Of a stretch of DNA of 64,000 bases, positions 1-9,330 are shown in pieces (the first letter of the stretch is position 1; every line of letters begins with the position of its first letter). The translations under genes and the position numbers were made by a program. Below the pieces are notes generated by a model. It was given only the letters and a program-made list of their open reading frames with translations, was not told the origin of the DNA and made no database searches. This DNA comes from Alphaproteobacteria bacterium (GTDB taxonomy: Bacteria > Pseudomonadota > Alphaproteobacteria > Rhizobiales > JAJFHR01). The stretch lies in assembly GCA_024278055.1 (NCBI GenBank), contig JAJRTY010000167.1, positions 30,990 through 94,989 of the forward strand. The letters run 5' to 3'.

Positions 1-894
1 GAAGAATGGCGCACCCACGGCCAAGGGGCAGCTGTCGCTACGATGCTACCTTTCACCATCGAAAAAACCGGCGAGGCCGCTCCCCGCCCCCTCAAACCTT
101 CAGCGCGGCCACTTGGCAATATCCGCGTTCTTGATCTTACCCGCGTCATTGCCGGGCCGGTCTGTGGCCGCACCCTGGCTGCCCATGGCGCTGAGGTCAT
201 GCGCATTACCGCTCAACACCTCCCCTCCATGGCTCCTCTGGCTATCGACAACGGCCGGGGAAAATTGTCAGCCTTTCTGGATTTACGCAACACACAGGAC
301 CAGGCAAATCTGGCCGAGCTTGTGCGCCAGTCAGATGTCTTCGTTCAGGGCTATCGGCCCGGCACAATAGCATCGCGCGGCTTTTCGCCTGAAGACCTGG
401 TAAAACTGCGCCCGGGAATTATCACCGCCTCCCTGTCTGCCTACAGCACTCACGGCCCCTGGGCCAACCGTCGTGGTTTTGACAGTCTGGTGCAAATGGC
501 CAGCGGTATCAATGTTGAAGAAGCCATTGCCGCAGGCACTGACGCGCCCAAGACCCTGCCCTGTCAGGCTCTCGATCATGCCGCCGGGTTTATCTTGAGT
601 TTTGCCATTATGATTGCCCTGCACCGGCGCACAACCATTGGCGGCAGCTGGCATGTTGCAACGTCTCTAGCCCAGGCTGGTCGCTGGATTGAAAATCTGG
701 GACGGCTTGAGGATGGTTTCAACTGCCCCGATCCCGACAGATGCGACATCGCAGATCTGTTGCAGGAAACCCCATCAGGCTTTGGCCGACTCAGTGCGGT
801 AAAGCCATCGGGCATTTTAGAAAAATCCCCGGCGTTCTGGAACAAACCATCGATGCCACTGGGGTCACACCCGCCACGCTGGGCGCAAGAATAG
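1..894 (+). CDS. CaiB/BaiF (family III) CoA-transferase-like protein, 5' end outside the window
   Basis: The frame is open from base 1 (reading EEWRTHGQGAAVAT before the first ATG at 43), so the gene starts upstream and only its C-terminal ~297 residues are here. The segment 'LGNIRVLDLTRVIAGPVCGRTLAAHGAEV' is the typical first motif of family III CoA-transferases, followed by the Q/GYRPG and 'LSAYSTHGPW' motifs. The motif being preceded by more coding sequence suggests the two-segment architecture seen in some CaiB-like proteins, where this would be the second half. Family members move CoA between carboxylic acids in the cytoplasm; the substrate cannot be read from sequence. The end 'MPLGSHPPRWAQE' resembles the normal family C-terminus, so the 3' end looks intact. 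Confidence 0.8.
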   Translation, partial: EEWRTHGQGAAVATMLPFTIEKTGEAAPRPLKPSARPLGNIRVLDLTRVIAGPVCGRTLAAHGAEVMRITAQHLPSMAPLAIDNGRGKLSAFLDLRNTQDQANLAELVRQSDVFVQGYRPGTIASRGFSPEDLVKLRPGIITASLSAYSTHGPWANRRGFDSLVQMASGINVEEAIAAGTDAPKTLPCQALDHAAGFILSFAIMIALHRRTTIGGSWHVATSLAQAGRWIENLGRLEDGFNCPDPDRCDIADLLQETPSGFGRLSAVKPSGILEKSPAFWNKPSMPLGSHPPRWAQE

Positions 895-980
895 CGGGTA
901 GAATTTTTTTAAGTTTTTTGATACAAAAAAATGTAACAATCCGTGCATAATCAAAAACAAAAATAACAAAGAAAAATTCA

Positions 981-1904
981 ATGGCTGATATCATAATAAC
1001 TGAATTTATGGATGATGCTGCTGTCGCATCACTCAAATCAAAGTGGTCTGTAATTTACGATCCACAGCTCCATAAAACTCCTGACACCCTGCAACGAGAA
1101 CTGATTAGCGCCCGGGGTCTGATCATCCGCAATCAAACGCAGATTACCGCCGCCATGCTCGACATAGCACCCAACCTCACCACCATAGGACGTCTCGGGG
1201 TCGGGCTGGATAATATTGACCTCGATGCCTGCAAGCAACGCGGCATCACTGTCATTCCAGCTATTGGTGCCAATGCCAAGGCCGTTTCTGAATACGTTAT
1301 CTCGGTTGCCCTGATCCTGCTGCGCAAAGCCTATTTTTCAACCAATGATGTTCTGTCAGGCCTGTGGCCACGCACGCAACTGATTGGCGCCGAAGTCAGC
1401 GGCAAAACGCTGGGGCTTATCGGGTTTGGCTCTATTTCCCGCCAGGTTTCCCGTGATGCAACCGTTTTGGGCATGAAGACAATTGCGTTCGATCCGTTTG
1501 TTGATGACAGGGATGAAGCCTGGGAATACACCGAAAAAGATACGTTTAACAATATTCTGCGGCGCTCGGACATATTGTCTTTGCACGTCCCCCTCACCGA
1601 GGGTACCCGCCACCTCATTGCCGCAGAAGCGCTGACCTTGATGAAACCTTCAGCCATCATCATCAATACCTCTCGTGGTGGAATTATCGATGAAACAGCC
1701 CTGGTCGCCGCACTGAAGTCAGACCGGTTATTTGGTGCAGCTCTTGATGTTTTTGAAACCGAACCATTGACCGCCCAGTCCGGCAGAAAATTCGAGGGCC
1801 TGAAAAATCTCATCCTGACCCCGCATATTGCAGGCGTAACCGATGAAGCAAATGTACGAACTTCAAGATTGATTGCCGATAAAATTCTTGCGGCGCTAGC
1901 CTGA
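981..1904 (+). CDS. D-2-hydroxyacid dehydrogenase (NAD-dependent)
   Basis: A 307-aa protein with the D-isomer 2-hydroxyacid dehydrogenase fold. It has an N-terminal substrate half, the Rossmann motif GLIGFGSIS (~residues 146-154), and catalytic residues in the expected order: Arg in NTSRGG, Glu in FETEPL, His in LTPHIAG. Length matches the family. Members reduce 2-keto acids or oxidise D-2-hydroxy acids with NAD(H) in the cytosol. The sequence also resembles phosphoglycerate and sulfolactate dehydrogenases, but the substrate is not decidable here. The start is ATG after an A-rich leader without a strong Shine-Dalgarno. The 86-bp gap after the CoA-transferase is AT-rich and may hold a promoter. 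Confidence 0.85.
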   Translation: MADIIITEFMDDAAVASLKSKWSVIYDPQLHKTPDTLQRELISARGLIIRNQTQITAAMLDIAPNLTTIGRLGVGLDNIDLDACKQRGITVIPAIGANAKAVSEYVISVALILLRKAYFSTNDVLSGLWPRTQLIGAEVSGKTLGLIGFGSISRQVSRDATVLGMKTIAFDPFVDDRDEAWEYTEKDTFNNILRRSDILSLHVPLTEGTRHLIAAEALTLMKPSAIIINTSRGGIIDETALVAALKSDRLFGAALDVFETEPLTAQSGRKFEGLKNLILTPHIAGVTDEANVRTSRLIADKILAALA

Positions 1905-1963
1905 ATTCCTCAATTTGTGTTAGCATGCGCGAACCACCTGAAGTTTTCATAATAAGAGGCATC

Positions 1964-3358
1964 ATGACCGACACTCGTACAGAGACCGACAGCTTTGGCC
2001 CGCTTGAAGTACCAGCCGACAAATACTGGGGCGCACAAACACAGCGTTCTCTGGGTAACTTCAAAATCGGTGTTGAGAAAATGCCCGGTTCGCTCATTCG
2101 TGCCCTGGGGATTGTTAAAAAATCAGCCGCCCTCACCAACAATCAGCTTGACAACCTCGAAGACCACATCACTAAAGCCATCGCAGAAGCCGCACAGGAA
2201 GTCATTGACGCAAAGCTCGACGATAATTTCCCGCTTGTTGTGTGGCAGACCGGGTCGGGCACCCAAAGCAACATGAATGCCAATGAAGTCATCGCCAATC
2301 GCGCCATTGAAATTCTCGGCGGCACCATGGGCACCAAAGACCCGGTACACCCCAATGACCATTGCAATCGCTCGCAATCCTCCAATGACACTTTTCCAAC
2401 CGCCATGCACATTGCCGCTGTTGAGCAGGTTTACAACACGTTGTTGCCGGCCCTTGATCATCTGGCAGCAGCGCTGGAGAAAAAATCACAGAGCTGGCAG
2501 GATATTATCAAAATCGGCCGCACCCATCTCCAGGACGCGACACCCTTGACGCTTGGCCAGGAATTTTCTGGCTACTCAGCCCAAATCAGATTGAGCATTG
2601 AGCGATGTTCCGAAGCCCTCAAGCGGCTTTACCCGCTGGCGCAAGGCGGCACCGCAGTGGGCACAGGCCTCAACGCCCACCCGGCATTTGCGCAAGCCTT
2701 TGCCGAACATGTGGCCGGGATTACCGGATTGCCTTTCGTTACTGCAAAAAACAAGTTTGAAGCGCTCGCAGCCCATGATGCCATCGTTGAAATGTCAGGT
2801 GCTCTTAACACCACCGCTGTAAGCCTGTTCAAAATTGCCAACGATATTCGCCTTCTCGGCTCGGGCCCGCGCTCAGGGTTGGGCGAAATTTCCCTGCCCG
2901 AAAATGAACCCGGCTCCTCTATAATGCCGGGCAAGGTAAACCCCACTCAGTGTGAGGCCCTGACCATGGTATGCACCCAAGTTATGGGCAATCACACCAC
3001 GATAACCATCGCCGGCAGCCAGGGTCATTTTGAACTCAATGTGTTCAAGCCGGTGATGATTTATAATCTGCTGCAATCGATCCGGCTTATCGCTGAAGGC
3101 GCCATCAGCTTTACCGATAATTGCGTTGTCGGCATTGAGCCAAATGAGGAAAATATATCCACCCTGATGCAACGCTCTTTAATGCTGGTCACCGCCCTGG
3201 CACCAAAAATCGGCTACGACAATGCCACAAAAGTTGCCAAAACCGCCCACAAAAACGGCACGACCTTGCGTGAGGAGGCGGTCAGACTGGGGTTTGTTAG
3301 CGAAGAAGAGTTTGATCAGGTGGTACGCCCGGAAAAAATGATTTCACCGCAAGCCTGA
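1964..3358 (+). CDS. fumC: Class II fumarate hydratase
   Basis: Hydrates fumarate to L-malate in the TCA cycle as a cytosolic homotetramer, without an Fe-S cluster. The superfamily signature [13 protein letters not shown] is present, as are [14 protein letters not shown] and [10 protein letters not shown], which form the composite active site. I choose ATG 1964 ([16 protein letters not shown]) over the ORF-track start at 1925 because AAGAGG lies just upstream and family members begin here; this gives 464 aa, the usual length. The stop overlaps the next start (ATGA), so the RHH gene is probably translationally coupled. Confidence 0.95.
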   Translation: MTDTRTETDSFGPLEVPADKYWGAQTQRSLGNFKIGVEKMPGSLIRALGIVKKSAALTNNQLDNLEDHITKAIAEAAQEVIDAKLDDNFPLVVWQTGSGTQSNMNANEVIANRAIEILGGTMGTKDPVHPNDHCNRSQSSNDTFPTAMHIAAVEQVYNTLLPALDHLAAALEKKSQSWQDIIKIGRTHLQDATPLTLGQEFSGYSAQIRLSIERCSEALKRLYPLAQGGTAVGTGLNAHPAFAQAFAEHVAGITGLPFVTAKNKFEALAAHDAIVEMSGALNTTAVSLFKIANDIRLLGSGPRSGLGEISLPENEPGSSIMPGKVNPTQCEALTMVCTQVMGNHTTITIAGSQGHFELNVFKPVMIYNLLQSIRLIAEGAISFTDNCVVGIEPNEENISTLMQRSLMLVTALAPKIGYDNATKVAKTAHKNGTTLREEAVRLGFVSEEEFDQVVRPEKMISPQA

Positions 3359-3576
3359 TGAGCGGTCCGCAAAAACGTTCCATTAAAGTGGCCGGGCACC
3401 GTACCAGCACCTCACTGGAGCCGGATTTCCGGCAGGCTTTGCACGAAATTGCCCAGGCTCAAAATACCTCAATGGCCGAATTGATTGCAGGGGTTGACAG
3501 TGCGCGCGGCAAAACCAACCTGTCCAGCGCTCTGCGGTGTTTCATTCTCAATCATTACAGAGCCGCCAAAACGTGA
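3358..3576 (+). CDS. Small ribbon-helix-helix domain protein
   Basis: A 72-aa basic protein. 'RSIKVAGHRTSTSLEPDFRQALHEIAQAQNTSMAELIAGVD' fits the alphaproteobacterial ribbon-helix-helix family (PF13467 type): a short beta strand followed by two helices. Such proteins usually dimerise and bind DNA; the target is unknown. Its start overlaps the fumC stop by 1 nt (ATGA), so it is co-expressed with fumC. Its stop codon abuts the stop of the convergent AsmA gene with no spacer (TGATCA). Confidence 0.75.
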   Translation: MSGPQKRSIKVAGHRTSTSLEPDFRQALHEIAQAQNTSMAELIAGVDSARGKTNLSSALRCFILNHYRAAKT

Positions 3577-6500
3577 TCAATTCACAGAAGCAGGTGCGTT
3601 TGAATCTGTTGAGCTGACCGTTGGCTCCGGGATGAGCGGTAATGGGCTGCGTTCTATTAGTTTCTTGTTCTTTAGACGTTGGCGTGCTTCTTCTTCAAGC
3701 TTTTCCAGTTGCTTAACACTATCCTGCAAGGTTTTAACCACAAGAAACTCACGCAATCCTTCAGCGTCAAAATTACGTTCCGGGGCATTGACCGGTCCGG
3801 TATATAATAACAGCAACGCAGGAGAACCGGGAAAATCGGTAAAGGAAAACCGCCACTCATTATCAAGCCTGTAGACACTGAGATCGATCACAAGCGAGGT
3901 TTGTCCGCTGACACTTTCGGATTCAAAACGCAAGTCCGTGGTCGCCACCAGCCCGTTGTTGATGGTAAATGAAGTATCAAGGTTACCATAAGACATCTGA
4001 CCTTCAACCAGAAGGCCATCAACCAGACTGTTGAGTTCGCCTTCAGTCTCAATGCTGGCCAGCGCGGTGGCAAAAGGAGTGGGATTGATACCATTGAGGA
4101 CACCATCCTCAATTTGCAGAACGCCCGCCCCGTTCATTGCAGAAAACAGCCCGCGCACACTCCTGCCCTCAGCCTTCACATTGCCCGAAATATAGGCTTT
4201 GCCGCCAATCGCCCAGCGTTTTTCCTTAGGCCTGGCGATCTGTTCAAGCTCACCACCGTCCAGGGAATATTCCGAATTCAGCTTCAGGGCACCGTTAACG
4301 TCATCCAGGGTTGCCTTGAGGCTTAAGTCGCCACCATAGAGTTTTCCTGTTAATTGTTTCAGGTCAAATTTGCCGCGCCGCGAATGAATTTTGGCCCTCA
4401 CATTTTTAATCACCGTTGTTTCGGTAGCAAGCCTGTCCACCAGCAGATCAACCTTCAAATCGGCAATTCTCAATCGCCCAAGATCAAAGGGCTGCGCCGA
4501 CCATACCTGATCATTGTCTGGCTCAGCCGTCCCCGGCTTTATACCGCCACCAAAAACAGCATCAAAAGCCCACGGAAATGACATTTCACTCGTCTTCACT
4601 TCAGCTGTTACAATCGGAACGTCGCCTCCCAACACCATGGTGGCATTCAAACTGACCGGGGTTTTGCCAACCTTTCCCTCAAAGCCGGTAAGAACCAGTT
4701 CCGATATTTTTCCCGCCAGTGTCCCTTTAAAAGAAAGAGGCAGGGTTTCATCGCTGCCGTCATTTAGCGGCACATGCAAAACCGATAGCAGAGACCTTGC
4801 ATCTTCGCTCATAACCGCCACATCGGCTTCAAGCCGTGGCTCACCGTCCACTCTTGCCAGCACGCCCGAAAGGTTGCCGCTGGCACCATAAGCCTCAAGG
4901 CCGAAATCGACCTCCAGACGCTTGTTGACATCGCCTTTGATGCGTGCGCGAAAAATGCCGACTTGCGATGATGGTTTAACATCTCCGGGCTTTGCCCACC
5001 CAAGCTGGGTCAATAATCTGGCGCCGTTCTGATTACTGGCCTCAGCCTCAAAGTCGAGCCTCGATCGGGCAAATTCATTCAATTTCCCCAACAACAAAAA
5101 CCGGCTGGAGATATCTGTTCCACCTGCGGACCCGTTTATCCTGAAAAGATGGTGAGGGTGGCCGCCTTCAAACGAGGATTTGAACGATATGTCCAGATTG
5201 AGAGGTCCAAAACCTTTGGCAACATCAGGGTTGTTATCACCGATTCCCAGCATTTCAAACAGGTCTGTCGGATCGGGAGCCGTCAGCGAAGCTTCCAGCA
5301 CGCCTGCGGGCTTGCCGTTTATGTCAGAGATGGTTCCCTTGGTGGTCAGGCTGCTGCCACCGATATCTGCAAAATCGAATTTTTTAATTGTTAATTTTCC
5401 CGCCTCCAGCCCCACATCAGCAGCAAGGCCACGCACGGCAATACCGCGGGAAATCAGACTGCCGACGCTAAGGCGGATATTGGCATCAAAACGAACGAAC
5501 AGGTTGGCGATGTCTTTGATAATCTGTGCGCCCGGGAAGCCACCCTGGGATGATCCCGCTTTAAGTTGATCGGGCGGAAAATACCGGTCGAGATTTATCT
5601 GGTCAATTGAAAGTGCCAGACCAAATGCCGGGCGCTGCCGCAAAGCATAAGACAGTCCCGCAGAAGCCTGGGTTTCGTCCAGCTTCACATCCATTTCCAG
5701 AAGGTCAATCGATTTAGGCGCTACTTTCAATTTGCCTGTAGCCGACAGCCTGCCGCTGTATCCACTCACCCTTGATCCCATGAGCGGGTCAAGGGAAGGA
5801 ACAAGCCAGCGGGTAAAGTCCTTGGCATTCAGAGAGTTAAAGTCAAAAACCCCGTCAAACCGAGCCGTCTTGGCCCGGGTCAGGAAAAGTCCTTTCACCG
5901 TCAACCGGCTGCGCCCGGGAAGGTTGCCGGAAGCCTCCAGAACCTCAACATGATTATCGGCAAACCGCAATTTCAATACCGATTTTTCGATCGCCAGCCC
6001 GCCAACAACCACAGTATCAAGACCAAGCAATATTCTACCGCCAAACCCGTTGCCATTGAGCCCCGGCAGAGCATCAGCCATCAGGCTCAAAAACCACGCC
6101 ATTGTGGCCGACGCCGGACGGGGTTCGATCAGTTTCACTTTTTGCGATGGTGTTTTTTTCGCCCCCTTCCCGGCCGCCCCCGCAAGCCCCAGCAAATTAT
6201 CAAGGTCGAGGCGTTTGGAGTATAGTTCAACAATGAATTCCGAACTGTTCTGCCACAAGGCCTGGGCGCGGCCCGAAAAACGCGATGCCGTGGCACCCTG
6301 ACTGATTACCGCCTTGATATTTTCGAGCTGGATACCGACAAAAGAAGTGGCAATTTTGGCTTCGAGCTTACCAAAAAACTTTTCTTTTGCTCCTGGTGCA
6401 ATGGTTTTAAAAAATTCAAGTTCACCGATATCCTGATTAATGATCAATTTGCCGTCAAACCGCGGCCCCTGATCCGAAGTATCAAGAAGACCATCGAAGA

Positions 6501-7182
6501 CAATTTCTTCCTCTTCTTTTTCTGGGATATTCAAACGCAGGGTTAAGCGCCGCACACCTGTCGCATCAGCCCTGCCTGCCCGCAATGAAAATTCCCGGGC
6601 CTGTCCAGCTAGCAGCAATTCACCGTTTGCCGCATAGGGCCCGACCAGCGCGCGCGCTGAAATCCGGGCATTGATGCCTGACACATCATAGGCAACCCGG
6701 CGTCTGGCATCTCTGAAAAACACCGAACCACTGGAAATGAGAACATCATCAAGAATAATGTTCTGAAGATCCATCAACTCGCCAAAGTTGGTGGCAGTCT
6801 TGATTTGCCAGTTGGGAACCCCACGCATAGAAACATCAAACCGAAAGGTCGGGCGCACAAGCTCCACATCGGTGAATTGAAATTTACCCCGCAACAGCGG
6901 CGCCAGAGCAAGCCGGGCTTTAACCTGCGCTATGCTGGCAAGGGCGGCACTGTCGCGATCATCGGGGGATTTGACCTCAACGCTGCCCAGACGAATAGTG
7001 CCGATGGGCAATATCCGAATATCTATGTCGCCGTTAATGCTGACCTGACGACCCAGTATTCTTGCAGCTTCATTCTCAATTTCCGCGCGATAGGCCGTCC
7101 AGTTGATTAAAAACGGCGCAATTAAAGCGGTGAACAAAATCACCACAATCAATCCACACGCCATGAGGAGTGGATGTTTCAC
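3577..7182 (-). CDS. AsmA-family envelope protein
   Basis: A 1201-aa protein with one N-terminal membrane anchor (LLMACGLIVVILFTALIAPFLI) followed by a long beta-rich periplasmic region. The N-terminal AsmA hallmark 'NWTAYRAEIENEAARILGRQVSINGDIDIRILP' is clear. The C-terminal part (AMNGAGVLQIEDGVLNGINP...) matches the AsmA_2-type domain. AsmA-like proteins belong to the repeating-beta-groove/VPS13-like group implicated in moving phospholipids between the membranes or in outer-membrane assembly. A basic, coiled-coil-like tail (KQLEKLEEEARQRLKNKK) ends the protein. It has no operon partner on the same strand: the nearest gene upstream is 152 bp away and the gene downstream is convergent. Confidence 0.85.
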   Translation of the reverse strand: MKHPLLMACGLIVVILFTALIAPFLINWTAYRAEIENEAARILGRQVSINGDIDIRILPIGTIRLGSVEVKSPDDRDSAALASIAQVKARLALAPLLRGKFQFTDVELVRPTFRFDVSMRGVPNWQIKTATNFGELMDLQNIILDDVLISSGSVFFRDARRRVAYDVSGINARISARALVGPYAANGELLLAGQAREFSLRAGRADATGVRRLTLRLNIPEKEEEEIVFDGLLDTSDQGPRFDGKLIINQDIGELEFFKTIAPGAKEKFFGKLEAKIATSFVGIQLENIKAVISQGATASRFSGRAQALWQNSSEFIVELYSKRLDLDNLLGLAGAAGKGAKKTPSQKVKLIEPRPASATMAWFLSLMADALPGLNGNGFGGRILLGLDTVVVGGLAIEKSVLKLRFADNHVEVLEASGNLPGRSRLTVKGLFLTRAKTARFDGVFDFNSLNAKDFTRWLVPSLDPLMGSRVSGYSGRLSATGKLKVAPKSIDLLEMDVKLDETQASAGLSYALRQRPAFGLALSIDQINLDRYFPPDQLKAGSSQGGFPGAQIIKDIANLFVRFDANIRLSVGSLISRGIAVRGLAADVGLEAGKLTIKKFDFADIGGSSLTTKGTISDINGKPAGVLEASLTAPDPTDLFEMLGIGDNNPDVAKGFGPLNLDISFKSSFEGGHPHHLFRINGSAGGTDISSRFLLLGKLNEFARSRLDFEAEASNQNGARLLTQLGWAKPGDVKPSSQVGIFRARIKGDVNKRLEVDFGLEAYGASGNLSGVLARVDGEPRLEADVAVMSEDARSLLSVLHVPLNDGSDETLPLSFKGTLAGKISELVLTGFEGKVGKTPVSLNATMVLGGDVPIVTAEVKTSEMSFPWAFDAVFGGGIKPGTAEPDNDQVWSAQPFDLGRLRIADLKVDLLVDRLATETTVIKNVRAKIHSRRGKFDLKQLTGKLYGGDLSLKATLDDVNGALKLNSEYSLDGGELEQIARPKEKRWAIGGKAYISGNVKAEGRSVRGLFSAMNGAGVLQIEDGVLNGINPTPFATALASIETEGELNSLVDGLLVEGQMSYGNLDTSFTINNGLVATTDLRFESESVSGQTSLVIDLSVYRLDNEWRFSFTDFPGSPALLLLYTGPVNAPERNFDAEGLREFLVVKTLQDSVKQLEKLEEEARQRLKNKKLIERSPLPLIPEPTVSSTDSNAPASVN

Positions 7183-7333
7183 TGCTCAATTTCCATTTCC
7201 AAAACCAAAATCTGTCAAAACCTGATTGAATTCGAAGCTTCTCTTTTTCGATCAATCTTTGAAATTGATCCCTGTGCCCTGAAGTTAAGAGTAATTGATT
7301 CTCCAACAGTGGTCCTCAACAAAACGCCCCGAA

Positions 7334-8731
7334 TCACATTGCAATAACTTTGCCGGGGTTAAGAATATTGTCAGGATCCAGTGCCTTTTTAATGGCACGC
7401 ATCACTACCAGCCCTCCTCCATGTTCCGCTTCGAGAAATTTCATTTTACCCATACCTACCCCATGTTCACCGGTACACGTACCCTCCATGGCAAGTGCGC
7501 GCATAACCAGGCGGTTGAGAAGTTCATCCATCCGCGCCTTTTCTTCTGAATCCTCCGGGTCAATAAGCAATATCAGGTGGAAATTCCCATCCCCCACGTG
7601 GCCAACGATTGGCGCATAGAGATTATATTTTTTGATATCGGCGCGCGTTTCTTCAACACAATCCGCCAGTCTGGATATTGGCACACAAACATCTGTTGCC
7701 AGTCCTTTGCACCCCGGCCTCATGGCCAGCGTTGCCCAGTAGACATCGTGGCGGGCCTGCCACAACCTGCTGCGGTCTTCGGTTCTTGTAGCGGTTTCAA
7801 ACGGCCCGCCACCAAGTTCTTCGGCAATGTCGCCAAACAGGGCCATCTGCTCGGCAACGCCTTGCTCGGTGCCGTGAAACTCCAGAAACAGGATCGCCGT
7901 TTCGGGAAAATCAAGATTGGAATAGGCATTGCAGGCGGCAATCTGAACATCATCAAAAAGCTCGATACGCGCCACCGGGATACCCATCTGGATTGCCATA
8001 ATCGTTGCATCGCAGGCTGATTTAACATCGGGAAACGAACATACACCTGCAGAAATCGCTTCCGGTATTGGATGCAATCTCAAGGTTACCTCGGTTATGA
8101 TCCCCAAAGTTCCCTCGGAGCCGACAATCAGCCGGGTAAGATCATACCCGGCAGAAGACTTTCTCGCCCGGCGTGCGGTCTTGACGATGCTTCCATCCGC
8201 CATTACCACGGTCAAATTGAGGACATTTTCACGCATGGTACCATAGCGCACCGCATTGGTGCCCGATGCCCGCGTTGCCGCCATGCCGCCAATACTTGCA
8301 TCAGCCCCCGGGTCGATGGGGAAAAACACACCCATATCACGTAAATACTCATTCAGCTGAATACGGCTAACTCCCGCCTCAACCGTACAATCGAGATCTT
8401 CGGCACTGACGCGGATAATATTCTTCATCTGGGTGAAATCAAAGGTTATGCCCCCATGAATGGCACTTGTGTGACCTTCCAGAGAGGTGCCCGCACCAAA
8501 AGGAATTATAGGGACCTTGTGACGGGCACAAATCCTGACCAGTTCCGATACTTCCTGTGTCGAATGCACGAAAGCAACAGCATCAGGCGGACTATTGGCA
8601 AACCAGGCAACACTTTCGCCATGGTGATCACGCACCGAGCGCGATGTTGACAACCTGTCGCCCAGCAACGCTTCAGCTTCTTCTATCGCCGCATCAATCA
8701 ATCGGGAATTGGCAAGAGCGGTCTCAACCAT
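7334..8731 (-). CDS. FAD-linked oxidase of the D-lactate dehydrogenase / glycolate oxidase (GlcD) family
   Basis: A 465-aa flavoprotein with an N-terminal PCMH FAD-binding domain (IPFGAGTSLEGH; GADASIGGMAATRASGTNAVRYGTM) and a C-terminal FAD-oxidase_C domain ending in HVGDGNFH and CTGEHGVGMGK, the His/Glu-bearing motifs of the family. It oxidises a D-2-hydroxy acid such as D-lactate or glycolate, probably passing electrons to cytochrome c or quinone. No GlcE/GlcF partners are adjacent, which favours the single-subunit D-lactate dehydrogenase type. The start MVETALANSRL at 8731 is the only good start. Confidence 0.88.
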   Translation of the reverse strand: MVETALANSRLIDAAIEEAEALLGDRLSTSRSVRDHHGESVAWFANSPPDAVAFVHSTQEVSELVRICARHKVPIIPFGAGTSLEGHTSAIHGGITFDFTQMKNIIRVSAEDLDCTVEAGVSRIQLNEYLRDMGVFFPIDPGADASIGGMAATRASGTNAVRYGTMRENVLNLTVVMADGSIVKTARRARKSSAGYDLTRLIVGSEGTLGIITEVTLRLHPIPEAISAGVCSFPDVKSACDATIMAIQMGIPVARIELFDDVQIAACNAYSNLDFPETAILFLEFHGTEQGVAEQMALFGDIAEELGGGPFETATRTEDRSRLWQARHDVYWATLAMRPGCKGLATDVCVPISRLADCVEETRADIKKYNLYAPIVGHVGDGNFHLILLIDPEDSEEKARMDELLNRLVMRALAMEGTCTGEHGVGMGKMKFLEAEHGGGLVVMRAIKKALDPDNILNPGKVIAM

Positions 8732-8832
8732 GTATCACCCTTCACAGGACTATATGTTTTATCTGGTTCAGGTTATAGCACATTCCTGGACTGGTATAAG
8801 TCGATAGCAAAAAATTTTTCGGAGGAATATTC

Positions 8833-9315
8833 ATGCCATCACAAGCACCCTTCATCTCCTCGCCCATGACCGTAGTGCCCGAGTGGATTGATTACAACGG
8901 CCACATGAATGTAGCATATTATATTGTTCTGTTTGACCGTTGTATTGATGAGTTTTTCACTCACCTTGGGGTTGGCCCTGAATACGTAATACGCGAGAAT
9001 GCCTCCACCTTCACCATGGAGGGCCACATAACCTATCAACGTGAGCTGTCGGTTGATGCCCCGGTAAAAATGACACTTCAAATTGTTGATTACGATCAAA
9101 AACGTCTCCACCTCTACCTTGAAATGTTTCATGCGCAAGATGGATTTCTCAGCGCAACCTGGGAACAATTGACCCTGCATGTGGACATGAAAGCAAAACG
9201 CTCCTCGGTTTTCCCTGACGAGGTGCTTGAGAAAGTTGAACAGATGTATCAAGCTCATGGCAGCCTGCCGCCCAGCTCTCATATCGGGCGCATCATAGGT
9301 ATCAGAAGAAAATAG
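8833..9315 (+). CDS. Hotdog-fold acyl-CoA thioesterase
   Basis: A 160-aa single hotdog domain. The N-terminal motif 'VPEWIDYNGHMNVAYY' with the DYNGHMN signature is that of 4HBT-type thioesterases, including those linked to carnitine/betaine metabolism. It hydrolyses an acyl-CoA in the cytosol; the acyl group is unknown. The start has an excellent Shine-Dalgarno (GGAGGAATATTC before ATG). The ClC gene follows by 15 bp, so the two are probably co-transcribed although functionally unrelated. Confidence 0.82.
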   Translation: MPSQAPFISSPMTVVPEWIDYNGHMNVAYYIVLFDRCIDEFFTHLGVGPEYVIRENASTFTMEGHITYQRELSVDAPVKMTLQIVDYDQKRLHLYLEMFHAQDGFLSATWEQLTLHVDMKAKRSSVFPDEVLEKVEQMYQAHGSLPPSSHIGRIIGIRRK

Positions 9316-9330
9316 CCGGAGCCGCACTAA

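Noticed and set aside
1925-1963. N-terminal extension of FumC ([13 protein letters not shown])
   Set aside because: The Shine-Dalgarno AAGAGG sits before ATG 1964 and homologues begin there.
3485-3874. Track ORFs in AsmA, soxA, oxoprolinase and other genes on the opposite strand or other frames
   Set aside because: They are shadows within well-supported genes, with no family motifs, ribosome-binding sites or independent codon signal.
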